A stretch of 64,000 bases of DNA from Shinella sp. UYSO24 (GCA_902167985.1 CABHNZ010000002.1:124001-188000), one strand, 5' to 3'; numbered from the stretch's first letter, positions 37,004 to 49,377 are shown. The notes: generated by a model not told the origin, from the sequence alone. Numbers and translations are program-made.

Positions 37004-38929
37004 ATGAAGACATCCATTGCGACAGTGACGATCAGCGGCGAATTGCCGGAAAAGCTGGAGGCGATCGCAGCGGCCGGGTTCGATGGCGTCGAGATTTTCG
37101 AGAACGACTTTCTGGCCTTTGATGGCAGTCCAGCCGATGTCGGCAGGATGGCCCGGGACCTTGGGCTGACGATCACGCTCTTCCAACCTTTCCGCGATTT
37201 CGAAGGCATGCCGGAGCCGCACCGCAGCCGCACCTTCGATCGCGCCGAGCGCAAATTCGATGTGATGCAGCAGCTTGGTACCGATCTCGTTCTGGTCTGC
37301 TCCAACGTCTCGCCGATCTCGCTGGGCGGAATAGACAGGGCGGCCGCAGATTTCCACGAACTCGGCGAGCGCGCGGCAAAGCGCGGCCTGCGGGTCGGCT
37401 ATGAGGCCCTCGCATGGGGGCGGCATATCAACGACCACCGGGATGCCTGGGAGATCGTCCGCCGCGCCGACCATGCGAATATCGGGCTGGTGCTCGATAG
37501 TTTTCACACCCTGTCACGCAAGATCGATATCAACTCGATCCGCTCGATCCGCTCGATCCCCAAGGACAAGATCTTCATCGTGCAACTGGCTGATGCACCC
37601 CTGATCGACATGGATCTCCTCTATTGGTCAAGGCATTTCCGCAACATGCCGGGCGAGGGGGATCTGCCCGTTGCAGCCTTCACCTCGGCCATCGCTGAGA
37701 CCGGCTATGACGGCTATTATTCGCTGGAGATCTTCAACGACCAGTTCCGCGGCGGTTCCTCACGTGCCATCGCCGCCGATGGGCATCGGTCGCTCATCTA
37801 TCTCGGCGATCAGGTTCGCCGCACGCTCGGCGGCCGGACTGCGATCGGCAAGGACATGCCGCCACGCGCCGAGGTGAAGGGTGTCGGCTTTGTCGAGTTC
37901 ACCTCCAGCGAGGAGGATGCACCGGAATTGGTCGGCATCCTGCGAGCGCTCGGTTTCCGCCAGACGGCCCGGCATCGCAGCAAGAAGGTCGCGCTTTTCG
38001 AACAGGGCGATATTCGCCTTCTGATCAATACGGATGAGGCGGGCTTTGCCAATGCTGCCTATGCCGTTCACGGCACCGCAGCCTATGCCATGGCTCTGAA
38101 TGTCGAGGATGCCGCAGACGCCTATCAGCGTGCCCTGGCGCTCGATGCGGAACCCTTTCACCAGTCCGTCGGGGCGGGAGAACTGGATATTCCGGCCATC
38201 CGCAGCATCGGCGGCGGGCTCCTTTACCTGATCGATGACAAATCGCCGCTCGGGCATTTCGCCGAGGTGGATTTCGAGACCGTGCAGGACGAGACCGCCC
38301 TTGCGCCTGCAGGCCTTCTGAATTTCGATCATGTCGCGCAAACAGTCTCTTACGACGAAATGCTCACATGGCTGCTCTTCTACACCTCGATCTTTGCGGC
38401 GGGGAAATCACCCATGGTCGACATCATCGATCCGGGCGGCGTCGTGCGCAGTCAGGTGATCGAAAACGACAGCGGCACGCTGCGACTGACGCTCAATGGC
38501 GCCGAAAACCGCCGGACACTGGCTGGCCATTTTATTGCGGAAAAATTCGGCTCCGGCATTCAGCATCTGGCATTCCGCACGGATGATATTTTCGCAACCG
38601 CTGCGGCCCTGCGGGAAAACGGCTTCACGACGCTGCCGATCTCGCCCAACTACTACGATGATCTGGAGGCGCGCTTCGGGCTCGATCCGGACCTTGCCGA
38701 GTGCCTGAAAGCAGGAAACATCCTCTATGACCGTGACGAGCAGGGCGAGTATTTCCAGCTCTACAGTCGCACCTATGGCGAGGGATTTTTCTTCGAGATC
38801 GTCGAGCGTCGCGAATATCGCGGTTACGGCGCTGCCAATGCCATCTTCCGGATTGCCGCGCTGAAAAAGCAGATCAGCCGGATGGCGTACCTCGGATCAA
38901 AAGCTGACCGCGCGTCGATCCTCAGGTGA
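37004..38929 (+). CDS. quiC: Fused 3-dehydroshikimate dehydratase / hydroxyphenylpyruvate dioxygenase-like protein
   Basis: 641 residues. Residues 1 to about 280 form a xylose isomerase-like TIM barrel (metal-binding Glu/His in GYEALAWGRHINDH, LDSFHTL and SLEIFND). Residues about 290-620 are two VOC-fold modules like 4-hydroxyphenylpyruvate dioxygenase (FDHVAQTV, GSGIQHLAFRTDDIF, FFEIVERREYRGYGAANA). The same two-domain architecture is known for QuiC-type dehydroshikimate dehydratases of proteobacteria, which make protocatechuate. GGAGGACACAGAG before ATG 37004 sets the start. It is divergent from the transporter operon and upstream of the GntR gene. Confidence 0.88.
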   Translation: MKTSIATVTISGELPEKLEAIAAAGFDGVEIFENDFLAFDGSPADVGRMARDLGLTITLFQPFRDFEGMPEPHRSRTFDRAERKFDVMQQLGTDLVLVCSNVSPISLGGIDRAAADFHELGERAAKRGLRVGYEALAWGRHINDHRDAWEIVRRADHANIGLVLDSFHTLSRKIDINSIRSIRSIPKDKIFIVQLADAPLIDMDLLYWSRHFRNMPGEGDLPVAAFTSAIAETGYDGYYSLEIFNDQFRGGSSRAIAADGHRSLIYLGDQVRRTLGGRTAIGKDMPPRAEVKGVGFVEFTSSEEDAPELVGILRALGFRQTARHRSKKVALFEQGDIRLLINTDEAGFANAAYAVHGTAAYAMALNVEDAADAYQRALALDAEPFHQSVGAGELDIPAIRSIGGGLLYLIDDKSPLGHFAEVDFETVQDETALAPAGLLNFDHVAQTVSYDEMLTWLLFYTSIFAAGKSPMVDIIDPGGVVRSQVIENDSGTLRLTLNGAENRRTLAGHFIAEKFGSGIQHLAFRTDDIFATAAALRENGFTTLPISPNYYDDLEARFGLDPDLAECLKAGNILYDRDEQGEYFQLYSRTYGEGFFFEIVERREYRGYGAANAIFRIAALKKQISRMAYLGSKADRASILR

Positions 38930-38995
38930 TCCGTTTTATCTAGGACTGGCATGCGTATATTGCTGGAGCGTATGCCCGCAGGATATATCGCATCA

Positions 38996-39004
38996 AAATG
39001 CAAA
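38996..39004. promoter_or_regulatory. AAATGCAAA element before the GntR gene
   Basis: Inverse copy of the 36886-36894 element, 17 bases before ATG 39021. If both are bound by the adjacent GntR-type protein, it would control itself, the transporter operon and the dehydratase together. Confidence 0.35.
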
Positions 39005-39020
39005 TCTCAGAGAATCGCCA

Positions 39021-39698
39021 ATGCTGCCCAATGTGACCAGCGAGACCGTAGCCGAGAGCAGCTACCGCCGTATCCGCTCCGATATCATCTTCGGCCGGCT
39101 GGTGCCGGGCCAGAAACTGAAACTGGATGGCTTGAAAAGTGCTTACGGCACCAGCATCAGCACGCTGCGCGAGATCCTCAACCGGCTGGCCGCGGATGGC
39201 CTCGTGCTGGCCGAAGGCCAGCGCGGTTTCGAGGTCTCGCCGGTTTCCGTCGCCGATCTTGAAGAAATCGCCGATCTGCGGCTGCTCCTCGAAACTCATG
39301 CGCTGGAGCAATCCATCGCGCGTGGTGACATGGAGTGGGAGGCGCGCCTCGTGTCCGCCCATTACAAGCTTGCCCGCATGGAAGAGGTAATGGCGACCGG
39401 CGACACGAGCCGCGCGGAAGACTGGAAGCGCTATGACTGGGAGTTTCATCAGGCACTGATTTCGGCCTGCGGCTCGCGGCTTCTGATGGAGACGCATTCC
39501 GGCGTCTTCGACAAATATCTGCGCTACCAGATGGTGGCGCTGTCCTACCGGGGTGATGTCGCGGCAAAGGAGCATCAGGAACTGCTCGACGCCGCCATTC
39601 GCCGGGATGGAGAGACCGCCAAGCGGATCCTCGTTGCCCATATCGGCGGCGGCGTCGAACATGCCCTGAGCAAGGGCAAGCTTCGCAAGGCGCCTTGA
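39021..39698 (+). CDS. GntR-family (FadR/FCD) transcriptional regulator
   Basis: 225 residues. The N-terminal winged helix (SSYRRIRSDIIFGRLVPGQKLKLDGLKSAYGTSISTLREILNRLAADGLV) is followed by an all-helical FCD ligand domain with metal-type residues in WEFHQALI and EHQELLDAA. It lies 91 bases after the dehydratase gene, so it is probably the regulator of the quinate/shikimate cluster. Confidence 0.92.
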   Translation: MLPNVTSETVAESSYRRIRSDIIFGRLVPGQKLKLDGLKSAYGTSISTLREILNRLAADGLVLAEGQRGFEVSPVSVADLEEIADLRLLLETHALEQSIARGDMEWEARLVSAHYKLARMEEVMATGDTSRAEDWKRYDWEFHQALISACGSRLLMETHSGVFDKYLRYQMVALSYRGDVAAKEHQELLDAAIRRDGETAKRILVAHIGGGVEHALSKGKLRKAP

Positions 39699-39709
39699 CC
39701 GCGCCTTGC
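39685..39709. terminator. Hairpin at convergent gene ends
   Basis: GCAAGGCGC (39685-39693) pairs perfectly with GCGCCTTGC (39701-39709); the GntR stop codon (39696-39698) lies in the loop. It is placed between convergent genes like the one at 31156-31179. Confidence 0.45.
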
Positions 39710-39719
39710 GCAATACCGG

Positions 39720-40742
39720 TCAGACGCGCAGCAGGGCCTTGATCGCGCGACGCTCGTCCATCGCCTTGTAGCCTTCGGCAACATCACCCAGTTCAACTTG
39801 AAGGTCGAAGACCTTGCCGGGATTGATCTGGCGGGTCAGTACGAGATCCATCAGGTGCGGCAGGTAACGGCGAACGGGGGCAGGGCCGCCAAGCAGGCTC
39901 TTCTGCTGGAAGAAGAGCTGCTGGCCGTCGAGTGTCACCCCGTGGGGCACGCCGACGAAACCGATCTTGCCGCCCGGGCGGGCACAATTGATCGCCTGCA
40001 TCATGGATTCTTCGAGACCCACGCATTCCAGAACATTGTCTGCGCCAACGCCGTTGGTCAGTTCCTTGATGCGGGCAACGCCGGCATCGCCGCGCTCGGA
40101 GACGATATCGGTTGCTCCGAATTCAAGCGCCAGATCCTGACGGGTCTTGTGGCGGCTCATGGCGATGATGCGGCCCGCGCCCATCTGCTTGGCTGCCAGC
40201 ACACCCATCAGACCAACGGCCCCATCACCGACGACAACAGCGGTTGAGCCTTCCTGAACACCGGCGGCATCGGCGGCGTACCATCCGGTGCCAAGCACGT
40301 CGGACACCGCCAGAAGCGAAGGGATCAGCTCGTCTGCGGGCATTTCCTCCGTTGCAACCAGAGTGCCGTCGGCAAGCGGAACCCGCGCATAGGGTGCCTG
40401 TGCACCGGTCATGAATTCGCGCTGTTCACAGGAGGACTGGAAGCCGAAGCGGCAATGCGGGCAGGTATTATCCGACAGGCAGAAGGAGCCGACGACGAAC
40501 TGGCCCGGCTTGACGTTTTTGACCGCGCTGCCGACCTCGACGACGACGCCGCAATATTCGTGGCCCATGGCCTGCGCCGCGCTGACATCGCGGATGCCGC
40601 GATAGGCCCAGAGGTCCGAGCCGCAGACGCAGGAGGCCGCCAGCTTGATGATGGCATCGGTGGGCTTGAGGATTTTCGGTTCGGCAATCTCCTCGCAACG
40701 GACATCACCCTTGCCGTAAAGCATGGTAGCCTTCATGTGCAT
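39720..40742 (-). CDS. Zinc-dependent alcohol dehydrogenase (MDR family)
   Basis: 340 residues. The catalytic zinc ligands are in CVCGSDLW and MGHEYCGVV (GHE). The structural zinc segment has cysteines in CPHCRFGFQSSC, and the nucleotide fold is AVVVGDGAVGLMGVLAAKQMGA. It oxidises or reduces an alcohol or aldehyde; the substrate is not deducible. It follows convergently after the quinate cluster and has no obvious operon partner apart from the efflux gene 47 bases on (40790-42036, same strand, upstream). Confidence 0.9.
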   Translation of the reverse strand: MHMKATMLYGKGDVRCEEIAEPKILKPTDAIIKLAASCVCGSDLWAYRGIRDVSAAQAMGHEYCGVVVEVGSAVKNVKPGQFVVGSFCLSDNTCPHCRFGFQSSCEQREFMTGAQAPYARVPLADGTLVATEEMPADELIPSLLAVSDVLGTGWYAADAAGVQEGSTAVVVGDGAVGLMGVLAAKQMGAGRIIAMSRHKTRQDLALEFGATDIVSERGDAGVARIKELTNGVGADNVLECVGLEESMMQAINCARPGGKIGFVGVPHGVTLDGQQLFFQQKSLLGGPAPVRRYLPHLMDLVLTRQINPGKVFDLQVELGDVAEGYKAMDERRAIKALLRV

Positions 40743-40789
40743 ATTCCTTTTTAAACAGTGACTTGTTCGATTGTTCTAAGTTTTTAGAT

Positions 40790-42036
40790 TCACACGCGAA
40801 CCGCCCGGGCAGTGATCAGCAGGGCGCAAAGCGCGCTGCCGATGCTCATGGCGGCGATCACCCAGGCCATCGGCCACGGCGTTCCGTCCGCCATTGCCCC
40901 GACCAGACCGGACCCGGCGATGCCGCTGCCATACTGGATGGCACCCACCAGTGCCGAGACCGATCCCGCCTGCTCGGGATAATCGGAAAGGGCGCCGGCG
41001 ATGGAATTGGCGACGATCAGCCCGGTCATCGAGACGAACACGAGAAGTGGGGTGAAAAGGCCCCAAAGGCCGCCAAAACCCGTCAAGGCGGTAACAGCGA
41101 GTGTCGCGCCGGAGATGAAGGCTGCAAGGGTGCCGCAGATGAGGATGCGGTTCATGCCGAAGCGATGGACGAGCCGCGCATTCAGGAGATTGGTGAGGAC
41201 AATCCCGACGATGCCCGAGCCGAACAGCAGGCCGTAATATTGTGCGGGCACCTGATAGAAGGTGATGAACGCAAAGGGCGTTCCGGCGATATAGGCATAC
41301 ATGCCTGCATAGAAGAAGGCGCCGGCGCCCGCGTAACCGAGAATACGCCGGTGGGTCAGCAGCGTGCCGTAGCGGCGAAAGGCGCCGAGCAGCGATGCGG
41401 TCTGGCGGCGTTCGGCTGGCAGTGTCTCGGGCAGGGTGAACAGGGCCGCAAGCGTGAGGAGGCCGACGAGAACCAGCAGCCAGAAGATCGATCGCCAGCC
41501 GGCAACCGCGGCAATCTGGCCGCCGACGATCGGCCCAAGCAGCGGGGCAATCGCCATCACGGCAATAAGGGTCGACAGCATCTGGGCCGCCCGCGGGCCC
41601 TGATAAAGATCGCGCACCATGGCACGCGACAGGACGACACCGGCGCAGGCACCAAGCGCCTGGATGATCCGCCAGACGATGATCGCCTCGATGCTTTGCG
41701 CCATGGCGCATCCCGCCGAGCCGATGACGAACAGCACAAGGCCAATCGCGACCGGCATGCGCCGACCGTATTTGTCGCTAACGGCACCCCAGAACAATTG
41801 CCCGAGGCTGAAACCGATCAGGAAGCCGGAAATGGTGAAGTCGACGCTGCCGGCATCTGCGCCAAGCTTTCGGCCATTTGCGGCATGGCGGGCAGGTAGA
41901 AATCGGTGGAGATCGACGCAAAGCCCATCAGTGCGCTCAGAATGGCGAGCACATGCCAGCGGCTGGTCGTCTGCGGCACTGGCTGATCGAGCGCGGTTGC
42001 GCCCGCGATGGCCGGAGATTGCGATTTGAGAGACAT
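40790..42036 (-). CDS. Bcr/CflA-type MFS drug efflux transporter, one frame break
   Basis: The N-terminal frame MSLKSQSPAIAGATALDQ leads to SALMGFASISTDFYLPAMPQMAES, the standard first helix of Bcr/CflA pumps. The frame breaks near 41867 (GCCTTGG read as GCTTGG), and repair continues GADAGSVDFTISGFLIGFSLGQLFWGAVSDKYGRR, with the MFS motif A. The repaired size is 415 residues with twelve membrane segments. It would expel drugs or sulfonamide-like compounds by proton exchange. The long overlapping frame 40776-41711 is a shadow. Confidence 0.87.
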
Positions 42037-42123
42037 GATCGGGGACAAATCCTGGGAACGAGCGAGGAAGACGTGCCTCCTCGCCACGTCCTCCTGATTT
42101 TCACGATGGCTGTGAATGCGGCC

Positions 42124-44153
<2,030 letters not shown>

Positions 44154-44202
44154 CGCCTAGCGCAGTCGCTTCGCCGGTTGATGCCGATCAAGGTCGGGAC
44201 GT

Positions 44203-45332
44203 TCAGCGGGCGCCGACCACGCCGCCGACCAGCCTGAACGGTGCTGAGACGACATCGCCGGCCGCATCGAAGACGAACGCGCCTGCGTCGCCCGCACCAC
44301 GCCGCTTCTGGGTCTCGAAGGATGCCAGCTGCGTGCCGAACTTGGCAATCGACGCGTAGCGATCATGGCCAAGGCCATCCGTTCCCTGCACGGAGCTGAT
44401 ATCGATCACCCGCAGATTATCCTTCTGGGCGATCTCCTGGATCTGCGGCGCCGATACGTCAAGACGGCCGACGCGCGGCCGCTCGCCGCCGAGAATGCTG
44501 GAGACCTGCAGGCGCGGTCGGTCTTGGAGACGAGAAGCGTGACCGGCGTCTTCATCCGGCCGATATCGGCGAGTTGCGAACGGAAGACATCGACGTCGAT
44601 ATCCGGGGCCGCAAGGATGATCGCAAGCTTGTCCAGCTCGTTTGTCCGCTGTTCCAGTTTCAGCTGCCGGACCGCCTCCATGACGAGGAAGGCACCCATG
44701 CTGTGGCCGAAGAGCACTACGCGTTTGACGCCGCGCGCCTTGGAAACCATGTCGATGACATTCTGCAGCTCGGTGCGGGAATATAAAACAGCATCCTTGT
44801 CCGCCACGTAACCGGAGATCGCGGCCTGCGAGGGCCATGAGAACATGATGGGGGCCGTCGGCGTGTCAGCATCGGCCGCTACCTGAGCGGCGCGGTAAAG
44901 GGCTTCCTGATAGCTGTAGTTGAAGCCGTGCACGAATATCCCGACGGTACCGTCGAAATTCGGCCCGGACGTGGCGGCCGCAACGAATTGCGCCGTCGTC
45001 AGCGCGCGCCGCGATCTGACCATGAATTGGGATTGCGGGTCGGGATGCGCTGTCGGATAGCGTATGACCGCGCCATCGCGCTTGGGCGGGATCGATATAT
45101 CATATTGCTGGTAGGACAGGCCATCGGCCCATGTCGCGGCATAACCCTGCTTTTGCGGCTGACGATTGGTGGCGGCGAGGATCGACACCTGTTTGCCGCC
45201 TTCCGGCTCGACCTTGCTGTTGACCGCGACAGGATCAAGAACCGCTGCATCCGGACGGCTGCCGCATCCGGCAAGCGATAGGGTTAGAATGAGGATTGCC
45301 AGAGATCGGATGGCCGGAGGAGCAGATGTCAT
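44203..45332 (-). CDS. Lipoprotein alpha/beta hydrolase (DUF900 family), one frame break
   Basis: It starts at 45332 with a lipoprotein signal (SLAILILTLSLAGC, lipobox LAGC). The hydrolase core has GTVGIFVHGFNYSYQEAL and the nucleophile elbow VVLFGHSMGAFLVMEA. The frame breaks near 44512 (GCCCTG read as GCCTG). Repair adds LQVSSILGGERPRVGRLDVSAPQIQEIAQKDNLRVIDIS and an ending in VGGVVGAR, 376 residues. It is probably a membrane-anchored esterase facing the periplasm. It has no operon partners. Confidence 0.83.
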
Positions 45333-45511
45333 GCAGATGGGTCTTTCGAAACAGGCGATGCGAAGGCAGATGGCGGGGTGATTGAGGCGATCCGGTGGCA
45401 AGCGGACAGGCTGCGCCAAGGATGCCTGCCGACCACAGCACTTGCCCACAGGAACAGGTGCCGGCGCAGAGATAGGCCGGATTTGCGATTTGGCAACGGT
45501 CTTGTGCCGGC

Positions 45512-45547
45512 AGGAGGCCCGGAAGGAGGCCCGGAAGGAGGCAGGAA
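45512..45547. repeat. 12-bp tandem repeat, three copies
   Basis: AGGAGGCCCGGA is present twice exactly (45512-45523, 45524-45535), followed by a diverged third copy (AGGAGGCAGGAA, 45536-45547). It is a small minisatellite likely to vary in copy number between strains. Confidence 0.7.
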
Positions 45548-45580
45548 AGGCCATCGACCACGCGAAAGCCCGTGCCGGGT

Positions 45581-45622
45581 GAGGCACGGTCCAAGGGTCC
45601 GAGCCGATGGATGCCGTGCCTC
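45581..45622 (-). terminator. Inverted repeat downstream of glucose dehydrogenase
   Basis: GAGGCACGG (45581-45589) pairs perfectly with CCGTGCCTC (45614-45622), about 20 bases past the glucose dehydrogenase stop. There is no T-run, so terminator function is tentative. Confidence 0.4.
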
Positions 45623-45641
45623 GCCGCCCGCCTTGAAGCGA

Positions 45642-47962
45642 TTAGTTGCGACCCTTCAGGGCAAAGGCCATCACATAATCGCCGACATCGCGGGAGTAGG
45701 GAGCGCCACCGACCGAGATCAGCACGTATTGCTTGCCGGTGCGCGGCGAAACATAGGTCATCGGCGTCGCGCTGGAACCGACAGGCAGGCTGTGTTTCCA
45801 AAGCTCGCGGCCATCGGCTGCGTCATAGGCGCGGATATAGTGATCCTGATAACCGGCAAAGAAGACAAGCCCGCCGGCCGTCACGGATGTTCCGGCATAG
45901 CTCGGCAGGCCCATCATGGCGGGCAGGCCGAGTTTGAGTTTCAGCGGTCCAAGCTCCTCCGCGGTGCCGGCCGGCATCTGCCAGGCGATCTTGCGCGTGT
46001 TGAGATCCACGGCAACGATCGTGCCGAACGGCGGCTGGGAGCAGGGACCCGGATCGGTGAGGTCCACATTTCCGTGACCATGCCATAGGGCGTGCCGACC
46101 TGCGGGGCAGGCCCATGGCCGCGGATTTCCTCCTTCGGGTCATCCCAGCGCGCGCGTGGAATGAGGGCAAAGACGCTTGGAACGCGGATATCGTTCATGA
46201 AGACACGGTTGTTGACCGTATCCACGGAGACGCTGCCCCAGTTGAGGCCACCGAGATTACCCGGCTGCTGCAAGGCCGGCTCGAGGCCGATCGGCGTGAA
46301 ATCACCCTCATAGCGCAGTTTTCGAAAGGCGATGCGGCAGGCCAGCTGGTCGAACATGGTGACACCCCAGGCCGATTTCTCCGTGAGCCGGTCGCTGCCG
46401 ATCGTCGGCATCTCGACCGAATAGGGCTGGGTTGGGGCAAGATACTCGTCGGGTGCCTTGCCTGCCTGCGGCACGGGCTTCTCCTCCACCTTGGTGAGGG
46501 GGACGCCCGTCACGCGATCGAGCAGGAAAAGCTGGCCGCGCTTGGTCGTCTGCAGGATAGCCGGCACCTTGCCGCCCTTGCCGTCCGGCAGATCGATGAG
46601 GGCAGGCTGGGCCGGCAGGTCATAATCCCAGATATCGTGATGGACCGTCTGGAATTTCCATCGCTCACGGCCGGTCTCGACATCGAGCGCCACCAGGGAG
46701 GAATTGTATTCGTCGGCATAGGGCGGACGTTTGCCGCCGTAATAATCCGGCGTCGTGTTGCCGAGCGGCGCGTAGATCAGGCCGAGCTTGTCGTCGAAGG
46801 CCGCTGTTGTCCACATATTGGGCGTGCCACGGGTATAGGTCTGGCCGGGCGGCGGAAGGCGCGTTGTTGCCGGGTTTCCGAGATCCCAGGCCCAGACGAG
46901 ATTGCCGGTGTGAGCGTCGAATGCGCGGATAACGCCCGAAGGCTCGCCGACTTCCTGATTGTCCATGACCCAACCGCCAACCACGATGAGGTTTCGGGCA
47001 ATCAGTGGTGCCGATGTCTGGTAATAATAGCCCGGCTTGATATCGCCGATCCCTTGCGAAAGATGGACCGTGCCGTGATCACCGAAGTCGTCGCAAAGCT
47101 TACCTGTCTTCGTATCAAGCGCCAGCATGCGCGCGTCGATCGTGGTGACGATCAGCCGTTCGGGGCAGACAGGTTCCCCGCCCGTACCACCGGTGCCGGC
47201 GGGAAGCTTGTAATAGCCGACGCCGCGGCAGCGTTGCCAGAAGGGTGCCGATGCTTTCGGATCGTAGGTCCATCGCTGCGCTCCCGTATCGGCATCAAGC
47301 GCGGAGACGACATTGGTCGGCGTGCAGGTATAGATCGTGTCGCCGATCTGCAGCGGCGTATTCTGATCGATGCCTTCGCCCTTTCCTGTCCGATAGGTCC
47401 AGGCAAGTTCCAGAGAACCGACATTATCGCGGTTGATCTGGTCAAAAGGGGAATAGCGGTTGCCGGCAAGATTTCGGCCGTAGAAGGACCAGTCGGACGG
47501 CGTATTGTCACCCTTTGCTGTCCGATAGGCCGGAATATCCGATGAGGGCCGAATGACGTCCTGTGGGAAAAGGCTTGCGACCACAATGGCAGCCGTCCCG
47601 CCGGCACCTGCAAGCGCGCCTCCAAACATCCACCACCGCGTCTGCCCCCTATGCTGGAAGGCCGCCAGCAGCGAGCCGACGGCGAAGATAGCGAGAGGGG
47701 ACAGCACCCTCGGAAAGAGCGGCCAGAAGGCCAGGCCGCTCTCCCACAGCGCCCAGGGGATCGTCGCCAGTAAGACGAACAGAAGAAGGGCAACACCGGA
47801 GGCCCGCTTTCGCCACAGCAATACGGCCGAGGCGAGATAGACAAGCCCCGCTATGGCGTAATAAGGCGATCCGCCCAAACTGATGAGCCAGGAACCCGCG
47901 AAAAAAAGAAGGAGGCCGATAAGGAGAATAACCACGCAAAACACAGAATTAACATACTTCAT
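45642..47962 (-). CDS. gcd: Membrane-bound PQQ-dependent glucose dehydrogenase, one frame break
   Basis: Five N-terminal membrane segments (residues 1 to about 140; VILLIGLLLFFAGSWLISLGG and following) anchor the protein and take ubiquinone. The rest is an eight-bladed PQQ propeller with WSFYGRNLAGNRYSPFDQIN, TVHHDIWDYDLPAQP and GVTMFDQLACRI. It oxidises glucose to gluconolactone in the periplasm. The frame breaks near 46047 (a run of four C read as three). Repair continues CSQPPFGTIVAVDLNTRKIAW and AGYQDHYIRAYDAADG to the end KGRN, 773 residues as expected for Gcd. A Crp-type palindrome lies 72 bases upstream of the start. Confidence 0.94.
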
Positions 47963-48033
47963 TGCGATCGCTCTATACTCTCGGGTGTATTATGAAGCCT
48001 GCCGCTATTTCTGAATGTTTCCCAATATTGCTG

Positions 48034-48053
48034 TCTGTGACGACCGTCACAGA
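48034..48053. promoter_or_regulatory. Crp-type binding site (copy 2)
   Basis: TCTGTGACGACCGTCACAGA is perfectly palindromic apart from the central AC. It contains the Crp half-sites TGTGA-N6-TCACA exactly. It lies between glucose dehydrogenase (leftward, start 47962) and an acyltransferase (rightward, start 48146). It is the same element as at 17991-18010. Confidence 0.7.
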
Positions 48054-48145
48054 CGGGATCACTGTGTCGAATTAAATTGCCTTGCATGAGAGTTCGCTAC
48101 TTCACGCACTACGTGAAGACTAGCTGTCTAGCGAGGTGATTTCCA

Positions 48146-49273
48146 GTGTATCTTCAAGACAAGATGGAATTATCGAACAATCGCCCCACCGGCTTTGACT
48201 ACATGCGGATCATTCTGGCGCTGCTCGTTATTTGGGTGCACACGGATCGCGTCTTGCATGGCGGCGAGGAACTCCTTTTCCAGACTGAATTGCGCCCGAT
48301 CCTCAAATCCATCCTGCCGATGTTCTTTGTTTTGAGCGGCTTTCTGGTCGCCGGCAGCCTGGAGAGGTCGAAGAGCCTTGTGTCCTTCCTGGGCAATCGG
48401 CTGATCCGCATCTACCCTGCGCTGGCTGTGGAGGTTTTCCTCTCGGCGCTCGTTCTCGGCATGGTGTTCACCACACTTCCGCTGTCCGAGTATTTCACCC
48501 ATGCGGAATTCTATCGCTATCTCGTCAATGTCACCGGGCACATTCACTTCTTCCTGCCCGGCGTGTTCGAAAGCAACCCGGATTCGGGCATGATCAACGC
48601 CCAGCTCTGGACGGTGCCCTACGAACTCAAATGCTATGTCGTGATCGCCGCGCTCTTCCTGATCGGTATCGTGCGTTACCGGGTGATATCGATCATTGCG
48701 CCGATAGCCCTCGTGGCAGTCTATGCGGCGGCCCGCTACTGGTCGCGCGGCGATGACTGGGCCGATATGCCGACCGTCACCGGTGGCAATCTCCTGATCG
48801 CCAGCTTCCTTCTCGGTGTGTGCCTTTATCTCTACCGGGACAAGGTGCGCTGGGACTACCGTCTCTTCGCCATCGCCGTCGCTTCGGTCTTTGCAGGCTT
48901 CTGGTTTACGTCGATGGGCGATTTCATCGCGCTGCCGGGTGCTGCCTATGCGACGGTCTTTCTGGGCCTTTGCTCACCGCGTAAAATCGCCGTGCTGCGT
49001 GGAGCCGATTATTCCTACGGCGTCTTTCTGTATGGCTACCCGATCCAGCAGGCCGTGTTCACGCTCGGCGGCTGGGGGACCAACTGGATCGTCAATGGAC
49101 TTGTCTCCAGTGCCATTGCGCTCGTCTTCGCCGCCTTCTCCTGGACGTTCATCGAGAAGCCCGCGCTGCGGCTGAAGAAGTACGTTCTCGCATTTGAGGA
49201 ATTCGTCCTTGCACAAACGGGAAAATGGCGTTTGGCGCTTGGAATGAGGAGCGCTTCAGCATCGGCTCGCTAG
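48146..49273 (+). CDS. Membrane acyltransferase (acyltransferase 3 / OafA family)
   Basis: 375 residues with about ten membrane segments. The family motif is near the N-terminus (FDYMRIILALLVIWVHTDRVLHGG, with the conserved His), followed by PMFFVLSGFLVAGSL and RIYPAL. Such proteins add acetyl, succinyl or similar groups to surface polysaccharides or lipids. GTG 48146 is chosen because GAGGTGAT stands at ideal spacing; ATG 48164 would lack it. No polysaccharide genes are adjacent, but the Crp-type site in its leader matches that of the exopolysaccharide locus, suggesting it decorates that polymer. Confidence 0.9.
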   Translation: MYLQDKMELSNNRPTGFDYMRIILALLVIWVHTDRVLHGGEELLFQTELRPILKSILPMFFVLSGFLVAGSLERSKSLVSFLGNRLIRIYPALAVEVFLSALVLGMVFTTLPLSEYFTHAEFYRYLVNVTGHIHFFLPGVFESNPDSGMINAQLWTVPYELKCYVVIAALFLIGIVRYRVISIIAPIALVAVYAAARYWSRGDDWADMPTVTGGNLLIASFLLGVCLYLYRDKVRWDYRLFAIAVASVFAGFWFTSMGDFIALPGAAYATVFLGLCSPRKIAVLRGADYSYGVFLYGYPIQQAVFTLGGWGTNWIVNGLVSSAIALVFAAFSWTFIEKPALRLKKYVLAFEEFVLAQTGKWRLALGMRSASASAR

Positions 49274-49351
49274 ATGTTGCAGACGGAGCACTTTCGGGAA
49301 TGTCTGGTGTATCGACCCGAGTGTTCCAGCTATGACGGGGAGAGGGGGAGC

Positions 49352-49377
49352 AAAAGCCGGCCTTCGGGCCGGCTTTT
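49352..49377. terminator. Bidirectional terminator with TTCG loop
   Basis: AAAAGCCGGCC (49352-49362) and GGCCGGCTTTT (49367-49377) form a perfect 11-bp stem capped by TTCG, with A and T tracts on both sides. It serves the acyltransferase (ending 49273) and, from the other side, the mqo transcript. Confidence 0.88.

Larger units (their letters stand above)
45333..45641. other. Gene-less stretch between hydrolase and glucose dehydrogenase
   Basis: About 310 bases holding a 12-bp tandem repeat (45512-45547) and an inverted repeat (45581-45622). Frames that cross it are shadows of the neighbouring genes. Confidence 0.4.

Noticed and set aside
40776..41711. 311-codon leftward frame over the MFS gene
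   Set aside because: Same strand but another frame; the 40790-42036 frame has proper membrane segments and motif A, this one does not.
45642..45937. Separate short gene at the end of gcd
   Set aside because: Its product is the missing C-terminus of glucose dehydrogenase after a single lost C near 46047, not an independent protein.
46115..47545. 476-codon open frame on the plus strand
   Set aside because: Antisense to PQQ glucose dehydrogenase, whose propeller motifs are unmistakable.
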